Shown here in pieces: positions 33,095 to 39,536 of a stretch of 39,536 nucleotides of DNA. Both the position numbers and the translations under genes were made by a program. Location of the stretch: the NCBI GenBank assembly GCA_945907425.1, contig CAMDTE010000007.1, forward strand, positions 1-39,536, read 5' to 3'. The notes below the pieces were generated by a model. It had not been told where the DNA came from. It was given only the letters and a program-made list of their open reading frames with translations, and made no database searches. This DNA comes from Owenweeksia hongkongensis DSM 17368. GTDB lineage: Bacteria > Bacteroidota > Bacteroidia > Flavobacteriales > Schleiferiaceae. The number at the start of each line of letters is the position of its first letter. Position 1 is the stretch's first letter.

Positions 33095-34285
33095 TTATTT
33101 GACCAAGGCCTGCACCAAATCCGCCGCCTCTTTCAATTGAATAGCCGAGTACACCTTCAAACCACTTTCGTCGATCAATTGTTTCGCCTCCACCGCATTG
33201 GTGCCTTGCAATCGAATGATAATAGGCACATTGATTTCACCAATGGAACGGTACGCATCGACAATCCCTTGCGCTACACGATCACAGCGAACAATTCCGC
33301 CAAAAATATTGACCAAAATGGCTTTGACATGCGAATCGCGCAAGATGATTCGGAAGGCTTTCTCTACTCGCGCTGCATCGGCGGTTCCCCCTACATCCAA
33401 AAAGTTGGCCGGACTGCTTCCCGCCATTTTGATAATGTCCATGGTTGCCATCGCTAAACCCGCACCGTTGACCATACAACCCACGTTTCCGTCCAATTTA
33501 ACGAAGTTTAACCCCGCCTCGCCGGCTTCTACTTCTGTGGGATCTTCTTCACGCAAATCACGCAAAGCAGCCAACTCGGGCTGGCGAAACAGTCCATTGT
33601 CATCTAACGCTACCTTGGCATCTACCGCGATGATTTTATCATCACTGGTCTTTAACACGGGGTTGATCTCAAACAATGACGCGTCAATGCTCGTGTACGC
33701 AGTATATAGGTTCTGGATAAAGGACACCATTTCTTTGAAAGCAGTACCTTCTAATCCGAGAGCAAAGGCAATCTTTCGCGCTTGAAAAGGAAGCAACCCT
33801 GTTGCGGGATCAATGAGTTCGTTGTGAATCAAATGAGGGGTATGTTCTGCCACCTCTTCGATATCCATTCCTCCTTCTGTACTGTAAACGATCGTATTTT
33901 GGCCTTTTTGGCGATCGAGCAATACGCTGATATAAAATTCTTCGATCTTGGAAGGGCCGGGAGAATACACATCTTCTGCAATCAAGACCATGCTCACTTT
34001 CTTACCCTCTGCAGAAGTTTGCGGTGTGATCAATTGCATGCCAATGATATCCGATGAGAGGGCTTTTACCTCCTCTAGATTCTTCGCTAATTTCACGCCT
34101 CCTCCTTTTCCTCGGCCGCCAGCGTGCACTTGTGCCTTGACAACAAACCAACCCGTTCCCGTCTCCTCCGCTAATTTTTTGGCTGCTTCCACAGCTGCAT
34201 CAGGGGTTTCGGCAACAATTCCGCGTTGCGTTTTTACGCCAAAACGACTCAAAATTTCTTTTCCTTGGTATTCGTGGAGGTTCAT
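33095..34285 (-). CDS. sucC: Succinyl-CoA synthetase beta subunit
   Basis: A 396-residue ATP-grasp protein beginning MNLHEYQGKEILSRFGVKTQ. The nucleotide site includes WFVVKAQVHAGGRGKGGGVK. The central SLFEINPVLKTSDDKIIAVD and the C-terminal CoA-ligase region (GGTADAARVEKAFRIIL, VNIFGGIVRCDRVAQGI) are intact. It pairs with SucD at 7440-8312. The two genes are about 25 kb apart and on opposite strands here, whereas many other phyla have sucCD as an operon. It has its own promoter and is followed by pnuC. Confidence 0.95.
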   Translation of the reverse strand: MNLHEYQGKEILSRFGVKTQRGIVAETPDAAVEAAKKLAEETGTGWFVVKAQVHAGGRGKGGGVKLAKNLEEVKALSSDIIGMQLITPQTSAEGKKVSMVLIAEDVYSPGPSKIEEFYISVLLDRQKGQNTIVYSTEGGMDIEEVAEHTPHLIHNELIDPATGLLPFQARKIAFALGLEGTAFKEMVSFIQNLYTAYTSIDASLFEINPVLKTSDDKIIAVDAKVALDDNGLFRQPELAALRDLREEDPTEVEAGEAGLNFVKLDGNVGCMVNGAGLAMATMDIIKMAGSSPANFLDVGGTADAARVEKAFRIILRDSHVKAILVNIFGGIVRCDRVAQGIVDAYRSIGEINVPIIIRLQGTNAVEAKQLIDESGLKVYSAIQLKEAADLVQALVK

Positions 34286-34307
34286 ATTTTCGATTTTTTT
34301 CGAGCGA

Positions 34308-34315
34308 CAAAGGTA
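34308..34315 (-). promoter_or_regulatory. -7 element of sucC
   Basis: TACCTTTG on minus, 22 bases before the sucC ATG at 34285. It forms one arm of the palindrome CAAAGGTA-CTC-TACCTTTG (34308-34326), the other arm being the lolD-like gene's -7 element. Confidence 0.55.
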
Positions 34316-34318
34316 CTC

Positions 34319-34326
34319 TACCTTTG
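34319..34326 (+). promoter_or_regulatory. -7 element of the lolD-like gene
   Basis: TACCTTTG on plus ends exactly four bases before the ATG at 34331. It is separated by three bases from the divergent sucC box. No clear -33 TTTG is seen. Confidence 0.55.
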
Positions 34327-34330
34327 GTAT

Positions 34331-35002
34331 ATGGGAATGCCATTGATTACTGCCGTTGGATTAAAAAAACAATTTGATGATGTCGTCGTTTTGCACGGTC
34401 TTGATTTAGAGGTTGCTCCCAATGAAATGGTGGCAATTGTTGGCCCTTCTGGCTCTGGAAAAACAACGCTACTGCAATTGTTGGGGTGTTTAGACACCCC
34501 AGACGAGGGAGTTTTGACCTTTCTTCATCACCCCTACCCCACGAAAGAAAAAGAAAGAGTTGCCTTTCGTCGACATTCTGTAGGATTTGTTTTTCAATTC
34601 CACCATCTCTTGTCTGATTTTTCCGCCCTAGAAAATGTGGCTATGCCCGCTTGGATTGCCGGCGAGGACAAAGAGGGAGCCTTAGACAAAGCAAAAAAAT
34701 TGCTGTCTCATTTTGATTTAGGAAATCGACTGCACCACATACCTGCCAAGCTTTCTGGAGGAGAACAACAACGCGTGGCTGTAGCGCGAGCACTCATCAA
34801 TCGACCTCAATTGCTTTTAGCCGATGAGCCCTCCGGAAACCTGGATTCTGCCAACGCGGCCCACTTGCATGAGCTTTTGATGGCGGTGAAAAAAGAATAC
34901 GGCACCGCCGTGGTTGCTGTTACGCACAGCGAAGCACTGGCCGCTTCTGCGGATCGTGTTTTGCATTTGCACCAAGGACAATGGAAGCGCTCGAACCCCT
35001 AG
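34331..35002 (+). CDS. lolD: LolD-like ABC transporter ATPase
   Basis: A 223-residue ABC ATPase. Walker A GPSGSGKT is at 38-45, the signature is LSGGEQQRVAVARAL, Walker B is LLLADEPSGNLD, and a switch His is present in VVAVTHSEAL. The order and the GNLD after Walker B fit the LolD/MacB subfamily, in which LolD powers release of lipoproteins from the inner membrane. No LolC/E permease is next to it in the window, so LolD is favoured by sequence only. ATG at 34331 is chosen; a longer frame from 34226 reads across the sucC promoter. Confidence 0.8.
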   Translation: MGMPLITAVGLKKQFDDVVVLHGLDLEVAPNEMVAIVGPSGSGKTTLLQLLGCLDTPDEGVLTFLHHPYPTKEKERVAFRRHSVGFVFQFHHLLSDFSALENVAMPAWIAGEDKEGALDKAKKLLSHFDLGNRLHHIPAKLSGGEQQRVAVARALINRPQLLLADEPSGNLDSANAAHLHELLMAVKKEYGTAVVAVTHSEALAASADRVLHLHQGQWKRSNP

Positions 35003-35052
35003 GCTTCTCCAATGCCCGAGCAGGAATGGAAGGGAAAGGTTACTTTTAAGAC

Positions 35053-36342
35053 ATGGAAGCATCGCAACGCATCCCGTTAGCGGAAAGAATGCGCCCCACT
35101 ACCCTTTCCAACGTAGTGGGCCAAGACCATTTAGTGGGCCCAAAAGGAGCACTGACCGCGGCCTTAGCATCCAAAAAGCTTCCTTCCCTGTTGTTCTGGG
35201 GGCCTCCCGGCGTGGGAAAGACTACTTTGTCTTTTTTATTGGCCCAAGCCATCGAAGCGCCCTTCACTGCTTTGAGCGCTATTTCTTCTGGTGTGAAAGA
35301 GGTGCGCGATGTTTTGCAGACGGCGGAAAGAAAATCCCTATTTTCTCAAGGAAATGGGCATGTTCTGTTCATTGATGAGATCCATCGATTTTCTAAAACA
35401 CAGCAAGATGCGCTTTTGGGAGCGGTAGAAAAAGGAATAGTCACCCTCATTGGGGCAACCACGGAAAATCCGAGTTTTGAGGTGATTCCTGCTCTTTTGT
35501 CTCGATGTCAACTGTATGTTTTGAAGGCATTGACCCTCGACGATCTCCATCGGATGGGTGAATTCGCCATGAGCCATGATGCCTATCTCCAATCATTTGC
35601 TGTGAAAATTTCGGAGTGGGATGTTTTAACCCACTACAGTGGTGGAGACGGAAGAAAAATGCTCAATCAATTGGAATGGGTGGTTGAACAAGCCGGAGCA
35701 TCTCGGCTTTCTGAAGTCACCAATGCTTTTGCCGAGGAGAGTCTCTCGTTGTTTGTTCAGAAATACGACAAAGGGGGTGATCAACACTACGATATGGCTT
35801 CGGCCCTGATCAAAAGCATTCGAGGCAGCGACCCAGACGCTGCTTTGTATTGGGCGGCGCGCATGTTGTCTGGAGGAGAACCGCCTGAATTCATTGCGCG
35901 CCGCCTCCTTATTTCTGCATCGGAAGACGTAGGGAACGCAAATCCCAACGCTTTGATTTTAGCCAATACCTGCTTTGAAAGTGTAGCCAAGATTGGAATG
36001 CCCGAAGCGCGAATTATTTTGGGGCAAACGATTGTCTATCTGGCCTGTTCTCCCAAGAGCAACGCTTCCTATCTCGCTATGGATGCGGCCATTCAAACCG
36101 CCGAGAAATCAGGGCCACTGCCCGTCCCTTTGCATTTGCGAAACGCGCCCACCCAAACCATGAAAAACCTAGATTTTGGAAAAGGATACCGTTATCCACA
36201 CGACTTTCCAGGAAATTTTATTGAACAAAATTATTTTCCAGAAGCCCTAGAAAATTTTGTGTTTTACCATCCAGGAAACAACGACAGAGAACAATCTTGG
36301 CTTAAAACCCTCCAAAACGAGTGGCCCCATAAAAACCGCTAG
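35053..36342 (+). CDS. rarA: Replication-associated recombination protein RarA (MgsA)
   Basis: A 429-residue AAA+ ATPase. It begins with RIPLAERMRPTTLSNVVGQD, typical of RarA/WHIP. Walker A GPPGVGKT is at 50-57, Walker B is VLFIDEIHRFSKTQQDALL, and the sensor segment is IGATTENPSFEV. The C-terminal helical tetramerisation part includes KSIRGSDPDAALYWAARML and FGKGYRYPHDFP. RarA acts at stalled replication forks and gaps. A TACTTTTA four bases before the ATG resembles the leaderless promoters here. The stop codon overlaps that of the convergent gene in CTAG. Confidence 0.95.
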   Translation: MEASQRIPLAERMRPTTLSNVVGQDHLVGPKGALTAALASKKLPSLLFWGPPGVGKTTLSFLLAQAIEAPFTALSAISSGVKEVRDVLQTAERKSLFSQGNGHVLFIDEIHRFSKTQQDALLGAVEKGIVTLIGATTENPSFEVIPALLSRCQLYVLKALTLDDLHRMGEFAMSHDAYLQSFAVKISEWDVLTHYSGGDGRKMLNQLEWVVEQAGASRLSEVTNAFAEESLSLFVQKYDKGGDQHYDMASALIKSIRGSDPDAALYWAARMLSGGEPPEFIARRLLISASEDVGNANPNALILANTCFESVAKIGMPEARIILGQTIVYLACSPKSNASYLAMDAAIQTAEKSGPLPVPLHLRNAPTQTMKNLDFGKGYRYPHDFPGNFIEQNYFPEALENFVFYHPGNNDREQSWLKTLQNEWPHKNR

Positions 36343-38216
36343 GGAGTGATCCGAATACGCATCTCTGTGCGTCGGTTTCCAGCCCTTCCCTCGGGTGTAC
36401 TGTTCGACCCTCGCGGTCTCTCCTGTCCAAATCCTTGCGCCAACAATCGCTCTTTAGAAATTCCAAAGGAGATCAAAACAGCGACCACAGAAGAGGCTCT
36501 TCTTTGACTCAATTCTTTATTATACAGGACATTGCCCACATTGTCGGTATGTCCTTCAATGGTCAAAAAAACCGTCGGATTGGCATTCAACCACAGCGCC
36601 ACCGCCCGTAGCTCACCCCTACTCTCGGCTTCGATTCGAACAGAATCCGTTTCAAAGAACACATTGTTCAAAACCAATCGTTGGTCATTTTCCAAGCGCT
36701 TCAATCGATAGGTCTTGCGCAGAGGCAGTGCTTGCGACTCCTCGGCAACAGAAAACCGATCGCTCGACAGGGCATACCCCGCCGCCGCTACTTGTAAACT
36801 ATACGTTTTCTGTGCGGGGAGAGCGGTAGACAATGAAATCCCTTTGGTTTCTAAGCCCTGGAAAAAGTCATCGCTTTCTATTTTCCAATGAGCCGACACG
36901 GGTTTATGAGTGGCGGAATCCAAGGCGATCGCTTCCATCCAAGCCACAGGCTGCGCTTGTACGGCGGCGGGCAATCCAAAGGCCATCAGGCGAACATTCT
37001 TATTTCCCCTTCCAATATAGCCCGTGACCCCATCGGGAGCTACCGCTAAGCCAAAGTCATCTTCGTGGGAGTTTATGGGATAGCCCAAGTTTACGGGACT
37101 GGACCATGTCCCGTTTTCCAATCGGCGAGAAACAAAAATATCCCTTCGTCCCATACCCACATGCCCATCCGAAGAGAAGTAGAGGGTATTTCCATCGGCA
37201 TGCAAAAAAGGAGAAATTTCTGCACCCGGCGAATTGACCAAGCCTGGCAAGGGAATGGCTCGGGTCCAATGCCCCTTGGAAGTCAAACGACTAATGAAAA
37301 TAGAGGAGTTGTTTTTGCTTTTTGTGGCTGCTCGAACAAAAAGGAGCGTTTTTCCGTCCGCGGAAAGGGTCGGCTGCGTTTCCCATTGGGGCGTATTGAT
37401 GCTGTCGCCTAAAGAGATGGGGGAAGACCACGAGCCGTCCGATAAAAGATGAGAGGCATACAAATCGCACGAACCCATTCCTTCCGGTCGATCACAGCCA
37501 GAGAAAATCAAAAAAGCGACGTCACCACGAACGGCAACAGCGCCTTCATTGGAGGGAGAATTCAATCGTCCGGGAAGCAATACAGGACTACCCCAAGCCT
37601 CTGCGGAAACTCTCCTTACCGTATAAATATTTTCATCAAAGGGTGATCCCGACGGGTTTCTTCCTGTAAAAAGCAAAACCGAATCATCCGGAGAGGGGAA
37701 GGGGAAATAATTCATTTCGAAGACATTCACGCCATCGCCCAAATCTTTCACATGAATAGAGGAAGGGTTTTTCATCGCTTCCATTCCAAAATGAGCACTG
37801 CGCAATAAATGTTTCGCTTCTTGGGTATAGCGAGAATCTGACCCTGGTGTTGTCGCTATGTATTGACTCAAAGAGGTGTCGGCTACAGCATACCATCCTT
37901 TCTCCATGGCCAATTGACCCCGTCGAAGCCAAGCGACAGGCCCCGCTCCTCTTTGGAATGCATCCCGATAGGCTGCTAAGGCTTCACGCGCTCGGTCTGA
38001 CTGCATAAAAATATCTGCCTTTAACAAAGCAGCTTTTCCATACTTCGGCTCTCGCTGCAGGGCCGTCTCTACGAAGTTTAAGGCCCTTTCCCAGTCGGAT
38101 CGTTGGGCTGATTGAACAGCCGATTCGTACGCCAATACTGCTTTTTTTGACTGACCCATGACCGCAGGAGACGACCAAATGAGCACTGTAAAAAGAACGA
38201 AGAATTGACGCCACAT
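36339..38216 (-). CDS. PorE-like TPR / PD40 beta-propeller / OmpA C-terminal protein
   Basis: A 625-residue envelope protein with a signal-like N-terminus (WRQFFVLFTVLIWSSPAVMG). It has four parts in order: TPR-like helices (about 24-115), a PD40/WD40-like propeller (about 150-420, repeats such as ISPFLHADGNTLYFSSDGHV and QPTLSADGKTLLFVRA), a beta-rich carboxypeptidase-regulatory-like segment (about 430-500), and an OmpA peptidoglycan-binding domain (about 508-625, TIEGHTDNVGNVLYNKELSQ). This is the domain order of PorE, a type IX secretion component. Unlike PorE no lipobox Cys is seen. Bacteroidota contain paralogues with this layout, so T9SS membership is inferred. Confidence 0.75.
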   Translation of the reverse strand: MWRQFFVLFTVLIWSSPAVMGQSKKAVLAYESAVQSAQRSDWERALNFVETALQREPKYGKAALLKADIFMQSDRAREALAAYRDAFQRGAGPVAWLRRGQLAMEKGWYAVADTSLSQYIATTPGSDSRYTQEAKHLLRSAHFGMEAMKNPSSIHVKDLGDGVNVFEMNYFPFPSPDDSVLLFTGRNPSGSPFDENIYTVRRVSAEAWGSPVLLPGRLNSPSNEGAVAVRGDVAFLIFSGCDRPEGMGSCDLYASHLLSDGSWSSPISLGDSINTPQWETQPTLSADGKTLLFVRAATKSKNNSSIFISRLTSKGHWTRAIPLPGLVNSPGAEISPFLHADGNTLYFSSDGHVGMGRRDIFVSRRLENGTWSSPVNLGYPINSHEDDFGLAVAPDGVTGYIGRGNKNVRLMAFGLPAAVQAQPVAWMEAIALDSATHKPVSAHWKIESDDFFQGLETKGISLSTALPAQKTYSLQVAAAGYALSSDRFSVAEESQALPLRKTYRLKRLENDQRLVLNNVFFETDSVRIEAESRGELRAVALWLNANPTVFLTIEGHTDNVGNVLYNKELSQRRASSVVAVLISFGISKERLLAQGFGQERPRGSNSTPEGRAGNRRTEMRIRITP

Positions 38217-38270
38217 AAGGCTGCAAGTTAGTAGCAACTTTTGTAGTTTTACAGCTTGAAAGCACAATCG

Positions 38271-38705
38271 ATGAAAGACGAGGCTTATCTGCGGGTCAGC
38301 CAAGTATTTACTGACTTCCTAGAGGCCCATGGGCAACGGAAAACGCCGGAACGATACGCCATACTCAAAGAAATTTATGCTAGCGAAGAGCATTTTGGAG
38401 TAGAGTCGTTGTACCTCTCCATGAAAGTGAAAAACTACAGAGTAAGTCGTGCCACGCTGTACAATACCATGGAATTGTTGTTGCACTGTGGTTTGGTTAG
38501 AAAGCACCAAATGGGGCAGGGACAAGCACTCTACGAGAAAAGCTATTTTAATCGCCAGCACGATCACGTCATCATTGCAGATACGGGGGAAATCAAAGAA
38601 TTTTGCGACCCACGCATTCAGCAAATCAAAGAAACAATTGAAGAAGTATTTGGAGTGGAGGTCACGGGACATTCATTGTATATCTACGCTAAAAATAAAA
38701 AATAA
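38271..38705 (+). CDS. fur: Fur-family transcriptional regulator
   Basis: A 144-residue regulator. The winged helix (about 1-85) has [15 protein letters not shown] and [20 protein letters not shown]. The dimerisation domain has [20 protein letters not shown], keeping the regulatory-metal histidines. Both cysteines of the usual first CxxC pair (HDHxxCxxCG) are replaced by Ile and Thr, so the structural zinc site is altered. ATG at 38271 is preferred to a TTG at 38256. It is divergent from the PorE-like gene and 10 bases upstream of purA, a pairing common in Bacteroidota. Confidence 0.88.
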   Translation: MKDEAYLRVSQVFTDFLEAHGQRKTPERYAILKEIYASEEHFGVESLYLSMKVKNYRVSRATLYNTMELLLHCGLVRKHQMGQGQALYEKSYFNRQHDHVIIADTGEIKEFCDPRIQQIKETIEEVFGVEVTGHSLYIYAKNKK

Positions 38706-38715
38706 CCACCTAACT

Positions 38716-39536
38716 ATGGCCGTTGATGTTCTCTTAGGTCTCCAATGGGGAGACGAAGGAAAAGGAAAAATTGTAGACGTATTAACCCAGCGATACCAAG
38801 TGGTCGCTCGATTCCAAGGAGGTCCAAACGCGGGCCACACCTTGGAGTTCAATGGCCACAAACATGTACTGCACACCATTCCATCGGGCATTTTCCATGA
38901 AGGTGTTTTGAATGTCATCGGCAACGGGGTGGTCATTGATCCGGTTATTTTTGAAAAAGAATTGGTCAAATTGGCAGGCGTAGATGCATTGGCCTTTCAT
39001 CGGATGGTGATTTCTAGAAAAGCCCATTTGATTCTTCCTACCCATCGCCTGTTGGATGCCGCATCAGAAGCCGCCAAGGGCGAAAAAAAGATCGGATCCA
39101 CCCTCAAAGGCATCGGCCCCACCTACATGGACAAAACAGGTCGGAATGGTCTTCGCATCGGAGACTTGGAACTACCCGATTTTCAGCAACGATACAAGGC
39201 GTTGAAGGAAAAGCACTTGCATCTTTTAGGAGATTTTACTTTTCCATTCGACCTAGAGGAAGCAGAAGCGCAATGGATACAGTCATTGAAGGCATTGCGG
39301 ACTATTCCTTTTGTGGATTCCGATGTATTGCTCAAAGAAGCGATGGACAAAGGCCAAGAAATTTTAGCCGAGGGCGCACAAGGCACTCTGTTGGACATCG
39401 ATTTTGGAACCTATCCTTTTGTCACCTCTAGCACAACGACTTGTGCGGGCGCCTGCACTGGTTTGGGCGTGGCGCCCAACCGCATCGGTGAAGTGTTGGG
39501 TATCTTCAAAGCGTATGTAACTCGGGTGGGATCAGG
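38716..39536 (+). CDS. purA: Adenylosuccinate synthetase, 5' part
   Basis: The frame is open from ATG at 38716 to the right edge, 273 codons of an expected 420-430. It begins MAVDVLLGLQWGDEGKGKIV with the GDEGKGK P-loop. ARFQGGPNAGHT, the IPSG region, GSTLKGIGPTYMDK, LAEGAQGTLLDIDFGTYPFV and TSSTTTCAGACTGLGVAP follow as in the family. PurA condenses IMP and aspartate with GTP in AMP synthesis. It follows fur by 10 bases and is probably co-transcribed. Confidence 0.96.
   Translation, partial: MAVDVLLGLQWGDEGKGKIVDVLTQRYQVVARFQGGPNAGHTLEFNGHKHVLHTIPSGIFHEGVLNVIGNGVVIDPVIFEKELVKLAGVDALAFHRMVISRKAHLILPTHRLLDAASEAAKGEKKIGSTLKGIGPTYMDKTGRNGLRIGDLELPDFQQRYKALKEKHLHLLGDFTFPFDLEEAEAQWIQSLKALRTIPFVDSDVLLKEAMDKGQEILAEGAQGTLLDIDFGTYPFVTSSTTTCAGACTGLGVAPNRIGEVLGIFKAYVTRVGS

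Noticed and set aside
1-39536. CRISPR arrays, insertion sequences, rRNA genes or long direct repeats
   Set aside because: None were seen on reading the window; genes are nearly continuous and of housekeeping character.

Overview
The window is a gene-dense stretch of a Bacteroidota chromosome, most likely Flavobacteriales or a related lineage. The evidence is the gene set: S46 dipeptidyl-peptidase, START-like protein, TlpA/DUF4369-type lipoprotein, a PorE-like TPR/PD40/OmpA protein, separated sucC and sucD, and a fur-purA pair. The promoters agree: several start sites are preceded by the Bacteroidota -7 element TAnnTTTG, and clear Shine-Dalgarno sequences are rare. Genes commonly abut or overlap by 4 bp (ATGA), which suggests a compact genome. 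I see no insertion sequence, prophage, CRISPR array or rRNA. No gap between genes exceeds about 240 bp.

Layout. 1-586: 5' part of an acetyl-CoA hydrolase/transferase gene and tRNA-Met(CAT), both on minus. 677-4174: plus operon of START-like protein, PAP2 phosphatase, FabG-like reductase and a VWA-like membrane protein. 4175-5272: TlpA-like lipoprotein on minus. 5305-10848: plus operon of S46 peptidase, sucD, class IV aminotransferase, pdxH and a Gfo/Idh/MocA oxidoreductase. 10914-14660: hup, fmt, recQ and an AAA_28 ATPase on minus. 14659-14931: DUF493 protein, whose start codon overlaps that of the divergent ATPase. 14917-17457: clpC on minus. 17658-21526: gyrA and a secreted TPR protein on plus.

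21631-27469 is the most interesting block, a four-gene minus-strand DNA-damage cassette. In transcription order it encodes a LexA/UmuD-like HTH-S24 regulator, a catalytically intact DinB-type Y-family polymerase, an SRAP (YedK/HMCES-type) abasic-site protein, and a short DnaE-type polymerase (999 aa) with a degenerate PHP domain. A 19-bp site, ATGCT-N9-AGCAT, occurs twice: upstream of the regulator gene and between dinB and SRAP-dnaE. It is a strong candidate operator for one self-regulated mutagenesis regulon. The cassette resembles imuA-imuB-dnaE2 in function but contains a self-cleavage-type repressor and SRAP and no ImuA.

27536-39536: HI0933-like flavoprotein, small zinc-ribbon protein, a tail-less SSB, M14 carboxypeptidase, PhoD-like phosphatase, alpha/beta-hydrolase esterase, pnuC, sucC, lolD, rarA, a PorE-like protein, fur and the 5' part of purA.

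Two regulatory themes recur. First, -7 elements (exact or one to two mismatches) sit only 4-6 nt before ATG at many genes, which predicts leaderless mRNAs; in divergent pairs these boxes lie back to back in 32-45 bp. Second, terminator-like hairpins lie inside the 3' coding end of the convergent neighbour (4068-4097 and 29803-29837).
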